DNA of 64,000 nt from Actinoplanes lutulentus (GCF_003259845.1 NZ_QLMJ01000004.1:496001-560000), one strand, 5' to 3'; shown: positions 8,595 to 18,124, counted from the stretch's first letter. The notes: a model not told the origin generated them from the sequence alone. Program-made: numbers and translations.

Positions 8595-9789
8595 CGTCTC
8601 TGATCACGGCGTCGGCGAGCAGCCGGCCCCGCAGCGTCAGCACCAGCTGTCCCCGGTCGTAAGCGCCCTTGTCGAGCAGTCCACCGGCAAGGGCGCGAGC
8701 CGCGGCGTCCTTGTTGAGACCTCGCAGCGAGATGCCCTCCCGCAAACGAACGCGGAGCATCACGTCCTCCATGTGCCGATCCTCGTCGGTGAGAACCTCA
8801 CGGGCCAGGCCAGGCGACTCGCCGGCGGCGAGCCTTTTCGCGTACGCGGACGGATGCTTGACGTTCCACCACCGCACCCCGCCGACGTGGCTGTGCGCGC
8901 CCGGACCGAGGCCCCACCAATCGGCACCGGTCCAATAGAGCAGGTTGTGACGGCACTCCCCGCCCTTTTTCGCCCAGTTGGACACTTCGTACCACTCGAA
9001 GCCGGCACCGGTCAGCGCCGCCTCGGCCGCGAGATAACGGTCCGCGGCGACGTCGTCCTCCGGGAACGGCAGCTCACCCCGGCGCATCCGGGTCGCCATC
9101 CGGGTGCCGTCCTCGACGATCAGGGCGTACGCGCTCACGTGGTCGACCCCGGCATCGACGACCGCGTTCAGCGACCGGGCGAAGTCGTCCGGGCTCTCCC
9201 CCGGCGTTCCGTAGATCAGGTCGAGGTTGACGTGCTCGAACCCGGCGTCACGGGCTTCGAGAGCGGCCTGCGGTGCGCGGCCGGCGGTGTGTTTGCGGTC
9301 GAGGACGCGCAGAACGTTCTCCGCGGCGGACTGCATGCCCAGTGAGATGCGGGTGAAGCCGGCGTTGCGCAGTGTTTTCAAGTAGGAAATATCGACAGAT
9401 TCCGGATTTGCCTCCGTGGTCACCTCGGCATCTGCCGCCAGACCCCAGGTGTTGTCGATCCCCTCCAGAATCCGGCCGAGATCATCCGCAGGCAGCAGCG
9501 TGGGTGTCCCCCCGCCGACGAAGACCGTGTCCACCCGTTTTCCGGGCTCGATCACCCGCGCGGCCAGTTCCAATTCCTGGAGCACGGTCGATGCGTACTC
9601 ATCGCGGCTCGCACCGCCGCCCAGCTCACTGGCCGTGTACGTATTGAAGTCGCAGTACCCGCAACGGCTGGCACAGAACGGAACGTGGACGTAGACGGCG
9701 AACCCGTTCTCACCCACGTGCCGGGTCGCTTCGTCAGGAAGCGAGCCATCAGTGGGTACGGGTTCACCATCGGGGAGTGCGCCTGCCAT
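8587..9789 (-). CDS. hemW: radical SAM protein HemW (coproporphyrinogen III oxidase-like, heme chaperone)
   Basis: 400 residues with the radical-SAM cluster motif C39-x3-C43-x2-C46 in V-P-F-C-A-S-R-C-G-Y-C, the G-G-G-T-P-T motif, and the C-terminal HemN-like domain. HemW proteins lack the extra residues of true HemN and act in heme trafficking; anaerobic coproporphyrinogen oxidase activity is not assured. Position between lepA and hrcA is the actinobacterial norm. The ATG at 9789 has no Shine-Dalgarno but TACGCT sits 6 bases upstream, so a leaderless transcript is likely. Confidence 0.93.
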   Translation of the reverse strand: MAGALPDGEPVPTDGSLPDEATRHVGENGFAVYVHVPFCASRCGYCDFNTYTASELGGGASRDEYASTVLQELELAARVIEPGKRVDTVFVGGGTPTLLPADDLGRILEGIDNTWGLAADAEVTTEANPESVDISYLKTLRNAGFTRISLGMQSAAENVLRVLDRKHTAGRAPQAALEARDAGFEHVNLDLIYGTPGESPDDFARSLNAVVDAGVDHVSAYALIVEDGTRMATRMRRGELPFPEDDVAADRYLAAEAALTGAGFEWYEVSNWAKKGGECRHNLLYWTGADWWGLGPGAHSHVGGVRWWNVKHPSAYAKRLAAGESPGLAREVLTDEDRHMEDVMLRVRLREGISLRGLNKDAAARALAGGLLDKGAYDRGQLVLTLRGRLLADAVIRDVI

Positions 9790-9795
9790 CCGTCA

Positions 9796-9809
9796 AGCGT
9801 AGTTATCGT
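9796..9809. promoter_or_regulatory. back-to-back -10 elements of hemW and enoyl-CoA hydratase promoters
   Basis: Minus-strand TACGCT at 9796-9801 lies 6 bases from the hemW ATG. Plus-strand TATCGT at 9804-9809 lies 7 bases from the ATG at 9817. Both fit TANNNT and leaderless initiation in opposite directions. Confidence 0.5.
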
Positions 9810-9816
9810 TCCGGAC

Positions 9817-10563
9817 ATGGATCCGGTCCGCACCCTGACTCTGGACAACCCTGCCAGCCGCAACGCGCTCTCCACCGCTGTGCTGCGCGGAATGCTCGAC
9901 GATCTGGCCTCGGCCGCCGCCGATCCGGCGTGCCGGGTGATCGTCCTCTCACACACCGGCCCGGTCTTCTGCTCGGGCGTCGACCTGAAGGAGACCGCCG
10001 CGGCCACGCCCGGCGACAAACTCCCCGCTGAACTGCTCGCCGACGTGCTCGCCGTGCTCTGGGAGTTCCCCAAACCGGTGGTCGCCCGGATCGCCGGTCC
10101 CGCCCGCGCCGGCGGCCTCGGCCTGATCGGCGCGGCCGACATCGCGGTCTGCGACCGCTCCGCCACGTTCTCCTTCACCGAGGTACGCCTCGGCGTGATC
10201 CCCGCGGTGATCAGCGCCACCGTCCTGCCCCGGCTCGCGCCACGCGCCGCCGCCGAGCTCCTCCTCACCGGCGACGTCTTCGACGGCACGCGAGCCGCGG
10301 AGATCGGCCTGGTCACTGCCGCGGTCGCCGCCGAGGACCTGGACGAAGCCGTGGCCGGCTTCTGCGCGTCGCTCATTCGCGGCGGTCCTCTCGCGCTTGC
10401 CGGGACCAAACAACTTCTCCGGCGTACGCGGAACGAGTCGATCCGCACCGAACTGGCAGATCTGGCACACCGGTCCGCCGGATACTTCAAGTCCGCGGAA
10501 GGGCGCGAGGGTGTCGCCGCGGCTCGGGAGAAACGGGATCCGTCCTGGTCCGTCGCCATGTAG
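9817..10563 (+). CDS. enoyl-CoA hydratase/isomerase family protein
   Basis: 248-residue crotonase-fold protein. T-L-D-N-P-A-S-R-N-A-L-S near the N terminus and F-C-S-G-V-D-L-K-E form the first oxyanion-hole region, and A-R-I-A-G-P-A-R-A-G-G-L-G-L is the second. It probably hydrates or isomerises an acyl-CoA in fatty-acid or amino-acid catabolism; the substrate is unknown. The N terminus is short for the family, so a few more residues upstream cannot be excluded, but no better start exists and a TATCGT box 7 bases upstream supports leaderless ATG use. Confidence 0.88.
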   Translation: MDPVRTLTLDNPASRNALSTAVLRGMLDDLASAAADPACRVIVLSHTGPVFCSGVDLKETAAATPGDKLPAELLADVLAVLWEFPKPVVARIAGPARAGGLGLIGAADIAVCDRSATFSFTEVRLGVIPAVISATVLPRLAPRAAAELLLTGDVFDGTRAAEIGLVTAAVAAEDLDEAVAGFCASLIRGGPLALAGTKQLLRRTRNESIRTELADLAHRSAGYFKSAEGREGVAAAREKRDPSWSVAM

Positions 10564-10626
10564 TCACGCCGGGCTACGGGCGCTCGTTGGTTAGGCTTGG
10601 CGGCCGGCGACAGCTTGGAGGTGGGC

Positions 10627-11487
10627 GTGCGGAAGAAATCGATCATGGGCGGCATCGCCCTGCTGGCCCTCCTCGGCGCGCTCGGCGTGTTCGTGGTTCT
10701 GCGCTCGGTGGTGACCAACATCAAGCTGCCGCAGCTGGGCCCCGAGTGCACGGTCAGCGCCGACGGACAGGTGACCCTCGACTCCGTACAGATGGCGAAC
10801 GCCGCGACGATCACCGCGGTCGGTGTCCGGCGCGGCCTGCCCGAGCAGGCCGTGGTGATCGCGCTCGCCACCGCGTTCCAGGAGTCGAAACTGGAGAACC
10901 TGGACGACGGCGACCGGGACTCGGTCGGGCTCTTCCAGCAGCGCCCCAGCCAGGGCTGGGGCACGTTCGAGCAGATCAAGGACCCTCGGTACGCGGCCGG
11001 CAAGTTCTACTCAGCCCTCAAGAAGGTCAAGGGCTGGGAGGAGATGCGGGTCACCGACGCGGCACAGAAGGTGCAGCGCTCGGCGTACCCGGAGGCGTAC
11101 GAGAAGTGGTCCGACGAGTCGCGGGTGCTCGCCGCCGCGCTGACCGGCCGGGCCACCGGCGCCGTCGAGTGCCGGTACACCGGTACCCCGGCGGCCCGCG
11201 GCGCCGAGGCAGCCACCGCCCTGCTCGCCAGCCTCAAGCTGGACTGGGGCAAGAAGCTGCCGAACAAGGCGACCGCCAGCGACCCGGCCGGCCTGACCGT
11301 CACGGTCTCCAGCCCCGACACCGGCTGGCGGTACGCGCACTGGCTGGTCTCGCACGCCGCGGTGAGCGGCCTCGAACGGGTACGTTTCGCCGACCTGGAA
11401 TGGCACGCGCCGGACGGGAAATGGCAGCCGGTAACCGGCGGCACGGGCGGAAACACCGCACAGGTGGTGGCTGAGGTGTTTCGGTGA
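10627..11487 (+). CDS. membrane-anchored lysozyme/transglycosylase-like protein
   Basis: 286 residues. A single N-terminal membrane segment (about 7-26) is followed by a domain with the features of lytic transglycosylase-like folds: A-T-A-F-Q-E-S-K-L-E-N with candidate catalytic Glu86, then D-S-V-G-L-F-Q-Q-R. The rest (about 180-286) is a separate, less conserved domain. An extracytoplasmic role in peptidoglycan turnover is inferred; homologues are often left as hypothetical. The GTG at 10627 is chosen because GGAGG lies 5 bases upstream. Confidence 0.7.
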   Translation: MRKKSIMGGIALLALLGALGVFVVLRSVVTNIKLPQLGPECTVSADGQVTLDSVQMANAATITAVGVRRGLPEQAVVIALATAFQESKLENLDDGDRDSVGLFQQRPSQGWGTFEQIKDPRYAAGKFYSALKKVKGWEEMRVTDAAQKVQRSAYPEAYEKWSDESRVLAAALTGRATGAVECRYTGTPAARGAEAATALLASLKLDWGKKLPNKATASDPAGLTVTVSSPDTGWRYAHWLVSHAAVSGLERVRFADLEWHAPDGKWQPVTGGTGGNTAQVVAEVFR

Positions 11488-11578
11488 CCGGACGTAACTC
11501 TCGATCTGCCGCATACCGGGTTGCGCTGCGTATACATCGACATGGACAGTCCGCAACCACCCTGGTACTAAGTAGAGC

Positions 11579-13216
11579 GTGCTGAGGGCGATCGAGTGGA
11601 TCCTGCTGGGAGCAGGAAGCGTCGCCGCCATCCTGTACGGCGTGCGACGTCACCGACCGGCCCGCAAGGCCCCGTGGCTGCTGCTCGCCGGCGCGGTCGC
11701 GACGCTCAGTGCCGGTGACGTCTTCTACGCCTACCGGCGGATGGACCTCGCCGAGGTCTGCTACCTCGCGATGTTCGCCCTGGTCGTGGTCTGTCTGCTC
11801 CAGTTCACCCGGGACGGCTCGATGCTGGCCGACCGCGCCCGGCTGATCGACTTGGTCGCGTTCTCCTGCTCGACGCTGCTCGTCGTCTGGGTCTTCGTGA
11901 TCGGCTCGGCCGGGCAGATGGGCGCGGTCAACGCCGCCGACGTGATCGGCGACCTGCTCCTGACCGGCGTCTCGGTCCGGCTGGTCCTGGCCGACCGTCG
12001 TAACGTCGCCGCGATCCTGCTGCTCGCCGGTGGGCTCGGCATGCTCGCCGGGGACATCTTCTATCCGCTGACCACGGGTTCGTTCGCCGCCGAGACGACG
12101 TACGTGGCCCTCTATCTCTGCTGGGGGCTGTCCGCGCTGCACCCGTCGATGGTCCGGCTCACCGAGCCGCGTCCGCCGGAACCCACCCCGTGGCGGATCC
12201 ACTGGACCGTGCTGCTCGCCGCGTCGGCCGCCACGCCTCCGGCGGTGCTGCTCATCGAGGCTCTCAACAACGACGTCCGCGACGGGGTGGTGATCGCCGT
12301 CACCGGTGCGATCACGCTGCTGCTCACCATCACCCGCCTGGCCGACGCGATCCGTCAGCACAGTGCCGCGCTGAATCGGGAACGTGGTCTGCGTACCGCC
12401 AACACGGCCCTGGTCGCGGCGGCCGATCAGCCCGCGGTGGACGCGGCAGTGCGTACCGCGATCATCGGGCTGCTCCCGCCCGGCTCGGTCAGCCGCGTCC
12501 TGCTCGCCACCGACGACGGCCGCCTCGCCGCCGAGTCGCTGCCGCCCGCGCCCGCCGGATCCGGTTCGCGCAGCTGGTGGGCGCCGGCCGAGGACCCGGA
12601 CGAGTGCGTTCTGATCTGCCCGCTGCGGCTGGAACCCCTCGCCGTGGCCCGGCCCAGCGGCGGCGCGCTCATCCTGACCGGCCGCAAAGAGGCACTGACC
12701 GCCTGCCGGGACGCTCTCGAAGTGCTGGCCGGCGAGACCGCTCTCGCTCTCGACCGGATCACCCTGGTCGAGGCGGTCGGCCGGCGCGACAGCGACCTCT
12801 ACCTGCGCGCCGTGATCCGCAACACCGCCGAGATCATGGCGGTGATCGATTCCGATCACCGCATCCGCTATGCCAGCCCGGAACTCCGCCGCCTGCTCGG
12901 CGGCGACGAGCTGCCGCCGCTCATCGCCCTCGACGATCTGGTCCACCCCGACGACCAGGCGATGGTACGAGTGAGGCTGCGCGCCGAGGGCGACGGCAAA
13001 GTCTTCTGCGCACTGCGCCGTAAGGACGACACGCAGGCCTTCGTCGAGATGACGTACCGCGATCTGCGTGATGACCGGCTCGTGCAGGGTCTCGTGGTGA
13101 CCATGAAGGACATCACCGACCGGCACGATCCCGGCGAGCGGGTGCCGTACCAGGAAGTCGGCGAGATGCCCGCCCAGGTGAACCGGCGCAGTGCGCAGCA
13201 CAAGTTCCGCTTCTAA
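11579..13216 (+). CDS. multi-pass membrane sensor protein with GAF-like and PAS domains, no output domain
   Basis: 545 residues. Roughly eight hydrophobic segments fill the first ~250 residues, then comes a short coiled stretch, a GAF-like region (about 280-400) and a PAS domain (about 411-520, with I-M-A-V-I-D-S-D-H-R-I-R-Y-A-S-P). In actinobacteria this architecture usually continues into GGDEF and EAL domains, but here the protein stops shortly after the PAS at K-F-R-F and a strong terminator follows. It is therefore either a stand-alone sensor or a naturally shortened cyclic-di-GMP protein. GTG start; no clear Shine-Dalgarno. Confidence 0.75.
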   Translation: MLRAIEWILLGAGSVAAILYGVRRHRPARKAPWLLLAGAVATLSAGDVFYAYRRMDLAEVCYLAMFALVVVCLLQFTRDGSMLADRARLIDLVAFSCSTLLVVWVFVIGSAGQMGAVNAADVIGDLLLTGVSVRLVLADRRNVAAILLLAGGLGMLAGDIFYPLTTGSFAAETTYVALYLCWGLSALHPSMVRLTEPRPPEPTPWRIHWTVLLAASAATPPAVLLIEALNNDVRDGVVIAVTGAITLLLTITRLADAIRQHSAALNRERGLRTANTALVAAADQPAVDAAVRTAIIGLLPPGSVSRVLLATDDGRLAAESLPPAPAGSGSRSWWAPAEDPDECVLICPLRLEPLAVARPSGGALILTGRKEALTACRDALEVLAGETALALDRITLVEAVGRRDSDLYLRAVIRNTAEIMAVIDSDHRIRYASPELRRLLGGDELPPLIALDDLVHPDDQAMVRVRLRAEGDGKVFCALRRKDDTQAFVEMTYRDLRDDRLVQGLVVTMKDITDRHDPGERVPYQEVGEMPAQVNRRSAQHKFRF

Positions 13217-13221
13217 CGGCC

Positions 13222-13252
13222 AAATGCCGGACCCCAATGGGGTCCGGCATTT
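13222..13252. terminator. bidirectional hairpin terminator
   Basis: Perfect 14-bp stem AAATGCCGGACCCC / GGGGTCCGGCATTT with a 3-base loop. It lies between two convergent genes and has short A/T ends on both sides, so it can serve either strand. Confidence 0.88.
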
Positions 13253-13275
13253 AAGCCTTGGGTGTTGCCTGTGCC

Positions 13276-13551
13276 TTATCGGGTCAGGCGACGACGGCCA
13301 CCGACACCGGCAACCAGCGCGACACCGATCGCGGCGAGCACGACCTGGAAGAAGAACTCGATCCAGTCGAAACCGGCGGTGTCAGCAACACCGGTAGCGC
13401 GGGCGATCACGGTGCCGAGCAGCGCTGCGACAACACCGACGACCAGCGTGAGCCAGAGCGGAATGTTCTGCTTGCCGGGGACCACGAGACGGCCCAGCGC
13501 GCCGATGATCAGACCGACGATCAGGGCGGTGATGATTCCGGTAACAGTCAT
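13276..13551 (-). CDS. GlsB/YeaQ/YmgE family stress-response membrane protein
   Basis: 91 residues, three hydrophobic segments and the family pattern G-x-I-x-G-x-L-x-R-L-V-V-P-G-K near residues 16-28 (transglycosylase-associated family). The biochemical role is unknown; members are often stress induced. Its start is preceded by GAGGA (13558-13562 on the minus strand). Confidence 0.88.
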   Translation of the reverse strand: MTVTGIITALIVGLIIGALGRLVVPGKQNIPLWLTLVVGVVAALLGTVIARATGVADTAGFDWIEFFFQVVLAAIGVALVAGVGGRRRLTR

Positions 13552-13632
13552 TGGTTCCTCCTCGGGGGGTGGAGCATTTGTTGCGTCCGTCGAGCCCCAG
13601 AGTTCCCGACCCCCCGAGAAACCAAACCGCTT

Positions 13633-15513
13633 TTATTTTTTCGTTGATCCCTTGGTGTCAGCGCCCTCCGAGGTGGACAGCGCGGCGATGAAGGCTTCCT
13701 GCGGAACCTCCACGCGGCCGACCATCTTCATGCGCTTCTTGCCTTCCTTCTGCTTCTCCAGCAGCTTGCGCTTCCGGCTGATGTCACCGCCGTAGCACTT
13801 CGCCAGCACGTCCTTGCGGATCGCGCGGATCGTCTCGCGGGCGATGATCCGGCTGCCGATGGCGGCCTGAATCGGCACCTCGAACTGCTGCCTCGGAATG
13901 AGTTTCTGCAGCTTGGCGGCGATCGACGTGCCGTACGCGTAGGCCTTGTCCTTGTGGACGATCGCGCTGAACGCGTCCACCGGCTCACCGTGCAGCAGGA
14001 TGTCCACCTTGACCAGATCGGCCGTCTGCTCGCCGGAGGGCTCGTAGTCCAGGGACGCGTACCCCTTGGTCTTGCTCTTCAGCTGGTCGAAGAAGTCGAA
14101 GATGATCTCGGCGAGGGGCAGGGTGTACCGGAGTTCCACTCGTTCGGTGGACAGGTACTCCATGCCAAGCATGATGCCGCGACGGCTCTGGCACAGCTCC
14201 ATGACGGCGCCGACGAACTCGTTCGGCACCAGGACCGTGGCACGCACCACCGGCTCGTGGATCTCGGCGACCTTGCCGGCCGGGAACTCGCTCGGGTTCG
14301 TCACCGTCCTGAGCTCGGCGTCCTCGGTCATCACCTGGTAGACCACGTTCGGCGCGGTCGAGATCAGGTCGAGGCCGAACTCCCGTTCCAGGCGCTCGCC
14401 GATGATCTCCAGGTGCAGCAGGCCCAGGTATCCGACGCGGAAACCGAAGCCGAGTGCCGCCGAGGTCTCCGGCTCGTAGGTGAGCGCCGCGTCGTTCAGC
14501 TGGAGCTTGTCGAGCGCGTCGCGCAGCGCCGGGTAATCCGAGCCGTCGATCGGGTAGAGGCCCGAGTAGACCATCGGCTTCGGGTCCTTGTAACCGCCGA
14601 GGGCTTCCTTCGCGGGCCGCAGGCTCCGGGTGACGGTGTCACCGACCCGGGACTGGCGGACGTCCTTCACGCCGGTGATCAGGTAGCCGACCTCGCCGAC
14701 GCCGAGCGCCTGGGCCTTCTCCATCTCGGGCGAGACGACACCGATCTCCAGGAGCTCGTGCACCGCTCCGGTGGACATCATCTTGATCTTGTCGCGAGCC
14801 TCGATCCGGCCGTCGATCACACGGACGTAGGTGACCACGCCGCGATAGACGTCGTAGACCGAGTCGAAGATCATCGCCCGGGCCGGTGCGTCAGCGTCGC
14901 CGATCGGGGGCGCGAGCTCCCGGACCACCACGTCGAGCAGGTGATCGACGCCGACGCCGGTCTTGCCCGAGACGCGCAGCACGTCGGCCGGGTCACAGCC
15001 GATCAGCTTGGCGAGCTCCTCGCCGTACTTCTCCGGCTGCGCCGCCGGCAGGTCGATCTTGTTGAGCACCGGGATGATGCGGAGGTCGTTCTCCATCGCC
15101 AGGTACAGGTTGGCGAGGGTCTGCGCCTCGATCCCCTGCGCGGCGTCGACCAGCAGGATCGCGCCCTCACAGGCGGCGAGGCTGCGGGAGACCTCATAGG
15201 TGAAGTCGACGTGCCCAGGGGTGTCGATCATGTTGAGGACGGCGGTCTCACCCTTGCGGTCGCCCTCGCGGACGGTCCAGGGCATGCGCACGGCCTGCGA
15301 CTTGATGGTGATGCCGCGTTCGCGCTCGATGTCCATCCGGTCCAGGTACTGAGCGCGCATCTGGCGTGGGTCGACCACCCCGGTGATCTGCAGCATCCGG
15401 TCGGCCAGGGTCGACTTGCCGTGGTCGATGTGAGCGATGATGCAGAAGTTGCGGATGCGGCCGGGATCGGTCGATCCGATCACGTTCACGCCGGGGTCGA
15501 GCGGTCCAGGCAC
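13633..15513 (-). CDS. lepA: elongation factor 4 (LepA)
   Basis: 626-residue translational GTPase with the G1 motif A-H-I-D-H-G-K-S-T at 28-36, D-T-P-G-H G3 and N-K-I-D G4, then the LepA-specific C-terminal domain. It back-translocates or remodels stalled ribosomes. An N-terminal extension of about 20 residues precedes the conserved [12 protein letters not shown] start at 15513. Length and order relative to hemW and rpsT match other actinobacteria. Confidence 0.96.
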   Translation of the reverse strand: MPGPLDPGVNVIGSTDPGRIRNFCIIAHIDHGKSTLADRMLQITGVVDPRQMRAQYLDRMDIERERGITIKSQAVRMPWTVREGDRKGETAVLNMIDTPGHVDFTYEVSRSLAACEGAILLVDAAQGIEAQTLANLYLAMENDLRIIPVLNKIDLPAAQPEKYGEELAKLIGCDPADVLRVSGKTGVGVDHLLDVVVRELAPPIGDADAPARAMIFDSVYDVYRGVVTYVRVIDGRIEARDKIKMMSTGAVHELLEIGVVSPEMEKAQALGVGEVGYLITGVKDVRQSRVGDTVTRSLRPAKEALGGYKDPKPMVYSGLYPIDGSDYPALRDALDKLQLNDAALTYEPETSAALGFGFRVGYLGLLHLEIIGERLEREFGLDLISTAPNVVYQVMTEDAELRTVTNPSEFPAGKVAEIHEPVVRATVLVPNEFVGAVMELCQSRRGIMLGMEYLSTERVELRYTLPLAEIIFDFFDQLKSKTKGYASLDYEPSGEQTADLVKVDILLHGEPVDAFSAIVHKDKAYAYGTSIAAKLQKLIPRQQFEVPIQAAIGSRIIARETIRAIRKDVLAKCYGGDISRKRKLLEKQKEGKKRMKMVGRVEVPQEAFIAALSTSEGADTKGSTKK

Positions 15514-15655
15514 GGTCTTCCGTTCTTGTCGCGGTGAGGGTCACGCGTTCTTGTCGCGGTGCGGGTCATGCCGAGGAACAGAGTCGGCACCCCTATCGTC
15601 CCACGTCCGCGAGGAGCGATCGGAGCACACCCGATCGAGCGCCGCCTCGGCCGGG

Positions 15656-16366
15656 TCAGATCATTTCGAGAGCGGCGTGCGATGCCGATGGCAGCTCGAC
15701 CGTGACCGGGTCGCCGGGGCGGACCGGGCCGCCTCGCAGCACGACCGCCATCACGCCGGCCTTGCGCACCACGTCGCCCTGCTCATCCCGCCCGAGGACC
15801 TCCTTGAGCAGGCCGGGCCGGAACCCGTTGATCTGCGCACACGGGTTACGCAACCCGGCCAGGACGATCGCGGGCCGGGCGTCCTCGCCGCTCGCCACGT
15901 CACGGCGAACGGCCTCCGCGACAGCGTCCGCGGCCCGCGCGGTCGCCGGGTCGAGCGTGGCCGCCGAGGCGGCGGCGAGAACCGGGTCGACGGGGTGCTC
16001 ACCGGTCTCCTCGGCTTTTGTGCCACCGGCGACCGCCTCACCGAAGCGCAGGATTGTGCCGCGTGGGAGGCCGAGCAGGTCCAGGCCGGTGGTCGTCACG
16101 TTCTCCCCCAGCCCGCCGGCCGGAACCTCGTACCCTTTCCCCGCCACCTCCTCGAAGAGCTCCGCGTGGATCAGGTGGACCTGTCGCAGGTTCGGCTGCG
16201 TCGGGTCCAGCGCCACCCGGCTGCGGTGCCGAACATTGACCCCGGCGTGGATGTCACCCTCCACGCCGAAGCCGGCGACCAGCACGATCTCGTCCCGGTT
16301 CGGCTTGGTGAAGGTGTAGGCGTCGTTACGGCTGACTGCGGTGACAGTCCCATGCTCAGCGCTCAT
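15656..16366 (-). CDS. MOSC domain-containing protein
   Basis: 236 residues. The N-terminal part has G-V-E-G-D-I-H-A-G and V-H-L-I-H-A-E-L-F, and the following L-G-E-N-V-T-T-T-G-L-D is the MOSC core; the Cys in N-P-C-A-Q-I is the conserved sulfur-carrying cysteine of many MOSC proteins. MOSC domains bind molybdenum cofactor or carry sulfur in its maturation, and some act as metal-sulfur reductases. The precise reaction is unknown. Confidence 0.88.
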   Translation of the reverse strand: MSAEHGTVTAVSRNDAYTFTKPNRDEIVLVAGFGVEGDIHAGVNVRHRSRVALDPTQPNLRQVHLIHAELFEEVAGKGYEVPAGGLGENVTTTGLDLLGLPRGTILRFGEAVAGGTKAEETGEHPVDPVLAAASAATLDPATARAADAVAEAVRRDVASGEDARPAIVLAGLRNPCAQINGFRPGLLKEVLGRDEQGDVVRKAGVMAVVLRGGPVRPGDPVTVELPSASHAALEMI

Positions 16367-16421
16367 GCCACCGAGTCTGCCGAACCCGGCAACCGTTTCA
16401 AGCCCCGATCCGGGAGCCTGC

Positions 16422-16501
16422 CAGTCCGGGGGCTCCTCAGTCCCAGGGCTCCTCAGTCTGGGGGTCCCTCAGTCCGGGGGCTCCTCAGTCCGGGGGTTCG
16501 A
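16422..16501. repeat. five tandem 16-bp repeats
   Basis: Units starting CAGTCCGGGGGCTCCT at 16422, 16438, 16454, 16470 and 16486. Copies 1 and 4 are identical and the others differ by a few bases. The array runs over the stop codon of the downstream DUF4240 gene (minus strand), so the last codons of that gene are repeat sequence. Confidence 0.85.
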
Positions 16502-17021
16502 GGAAGAGTTCGGACAGCCGGGGCAGCCGGCGGCGCATCTCGTCCTCGTTGTCGAAGTCCCACAGGTCGGCGACCTCCGGGCGGGTGCGCGGCGGATCCT
16601 CGTCGGCCGCCAGCGGCTTGCCTGTCGCTTTCTCATAGGCCCGGGCGGCGATGGTCAGCACCTCCTCGGCCTCGAAGACCGCGCCACTCTCCGCGGCGGC
16701 ACGCACCGCCGGCATGCCTGCCAGCACGTCAGGCGACTGCACCGAGGCGGCGACCGCTTTGCGCCCGTGCGCGACGAGCCAGCCCCGGAAGTTGTCGAAG
16801 CCCTCCTCGGTGCACCCGCCGTTGATCAGATAGGCGGCGGCCCACAAATCTTCCTTGCCGGAGGCGACGAGCACCTTCTCCAGGTGGCGGCCCCAGGCGA
16901 CGATCTCCTCGGGGTCGTGCGTGGCCAGGTCGGCGACGGCCCGCTCGGCCACATCGGCCGGTGAGGCGGGCCGCTCCGCGGTGGCGCGGTCGACGACCGC
17001 CCAGAAATCGTCGGTTCTCAT
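16485..17021 (-). CDS. DUF4240 domain-containing protein
   Basis: 178 residues beginning M-R-T-D-D-F-W-A-V-V, the typical N terminus of DUF4240 proteins, with G-G-C-T-E-E-G-F-D-N-F-R-G-W-L as the conserved core. Function unknown; the family is cytoplasmic and often scattered in actinobacteria. The ATG at 17021 has GAGGAT 7 bases upstream. The 3' end lies in the tandem 16-bp repeat. Confidence 0.85.
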   Translation of the reverse strand: MRTDDFWAVVDRATAERPASPADVAERAVADLATHDPEEIVAWGRHLEKVLVASGKEDLWAAAYLINGGCTEEGFDNFRGWLVAHGRKAVAASVQSPDVLAGMPAVRAAAESGAVFEAEEVLTIAARAYEKATGKPLAADEDPPRTRPEVADLWDFDNEDEMRRRLPRLSELFLEPPD

Positions 17022-17057
17022 ACCTGGATCCTCGCAGCCCGGTATGACAATCCACAT

Positions 17058-18035
17058 ATGGAGATCCGGCCGGTCACGCTTCCTGACGTACCGTACGACG
17101 CTACTTCCGTACGCCCGGAATGGAGCGACCTGCCGCGAAGAGTGCGTGAAGTGATCAGCGTGCGCCTCGCCTCGCCGGTTGTCGCCGCGCGGAGCGCAGG
17201 CGGCGGATTCACCCGTGCGTTCGCCGCGGTCCTCACCACCGAGGCCGGCAGCAGCACGTTCGTGAAGGCGGCGCCGCTGCGCGAACCGGCCTCCGAGTGG
17301 TACGCCCGGGAGGCCGCCATCACCCACGCCCTGCCGGATTCGGTCAGGGCCGCCCGGCCGCGCTGGACCCTCGCCGAGGCCGGCTGGTACGCCCTGGGCC
17401 TGGACGCGATCGACGGCCGGATCCCGTCACTGCCCTGGAGCAGGCTTCACGTGGAATCCGCCCTGGAAGCGTGGTCGACAGCCGCCGCGGCCCTGGCGAC
17501 ACCACCGCCTTCACTGAACGGGCTTCCACCGCTCCCATCGATCCTGCGCGCCGAGATGTCCTGGTGGCAGCTGATCGAATCCGGTCATGAGCGGATGCCG
17601 TCAACCGCCCGCGAAACGACCGCCGCATCCCGGCTGGGTGAGCTGGCAGCCCTTGAACGCGCCCTGCCCGCCCTGGCCGCCGGCACCGGCATGTGCCACG
17701 GCGACCTGCGCGTCGACAACGTCATGATCGACAACTCCGGCACGGCCTGGCTCTGCGACTGGACCTGGCCCTGCCTCGGCGCACCCTGGTACGACACGGT
17801 CACGCTGCTGGTCAGCGCGTACGCCAGCGGTCTGGACGTGGACGCGTACCTCCGCCCCTGGAACCCGCCCCCGGACGGCGTGGACGGCGCTCTGGCCGCG
17901 CTGGCGGGGTACTGGCTGGTACGCGCTGCCGACGGACCCAGCAGCGCCTCGCCGCACAGCCGCCAGCATCAGCGCTTCAGCGGCACCCAAGCCCTGTCCT
18001 GGCTGGCCGAACGCCGTGGCTGGCCGTCACCGTGA
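17058..18035 (+). CDS. aminoglycoside phosphotransferase (APH) family protein
   Basis: 325 residues with the APH/choline-kinase catalytic loop C-H-G-D-L-R-V-D-N (Asp216, Asn221) and the metal-binding D in L-C-D-W-T-W (Asp234). Such enzymes phosphorylate small molecules with ATP; antibiotic resistance is only one possible role, and most genomic paralogues have unknown substrates. It is divergent from the DUF4240 gene with 36 bases between starts. Confidence 0.85.
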   Translation: MEIRPVTLPDVPYDATSVRPEWSDLPRRVREVISVRLASPVVAARSAGGGFTRAFAAVLTTEAGSSTFVKAAPLREPASEWYAREAAITHALPDSVRAARPRWTLAEAGWYALGLDAIDGRIPSLPWSRLHVESALEAWSTAAAALATPPPSLNGLPPLPSILRAEMSWWQLIESGHERMPSTARETTAASRLGELAALERALPALAAGTGMCHGDLRVDNVMIDNSGTAWLCDWTWPCLGAPWYDTVTLLVSAYASGLDVDAYLRPWNPPPDGVDGALAALAGYWLVRAADGPSSASPHSRQHQRFSGTQALSWLAERRGWPSP

Positions 18036-18068
18036 TCGGGGTCGTTTCGGAGCCATTTCGGAGCCGTT

Positions 18069-18097
18069 TTGGCGGCTCGCAGGGGTGCTGGTAGTCT
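18069..18097 (+). promoter_or_regulatory. rpsT promoter
   Basis: TTGGCG (18069-18074), 17 bases, TAGTCT (18092-18097). Good fit to a housekeeping sigma promoter, about 110 bases upstream of rpsT. Confidence 0.55.
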
Positions 18098-18124
18098 CGA
18101 ACCTCGCGTGTGGTGACACGGTGT

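Noticed and set aside
16422..16501. Tandem repeats as a CRISPR array
   Set aside because: Units are contiguous with no spacers, and no cas genes are nearby.
17058..18035. Antibiotic-resistance kinase
   Set aside because: The APH fold is clear, but no subgroup motif points to an antibiotic; the family is broad.
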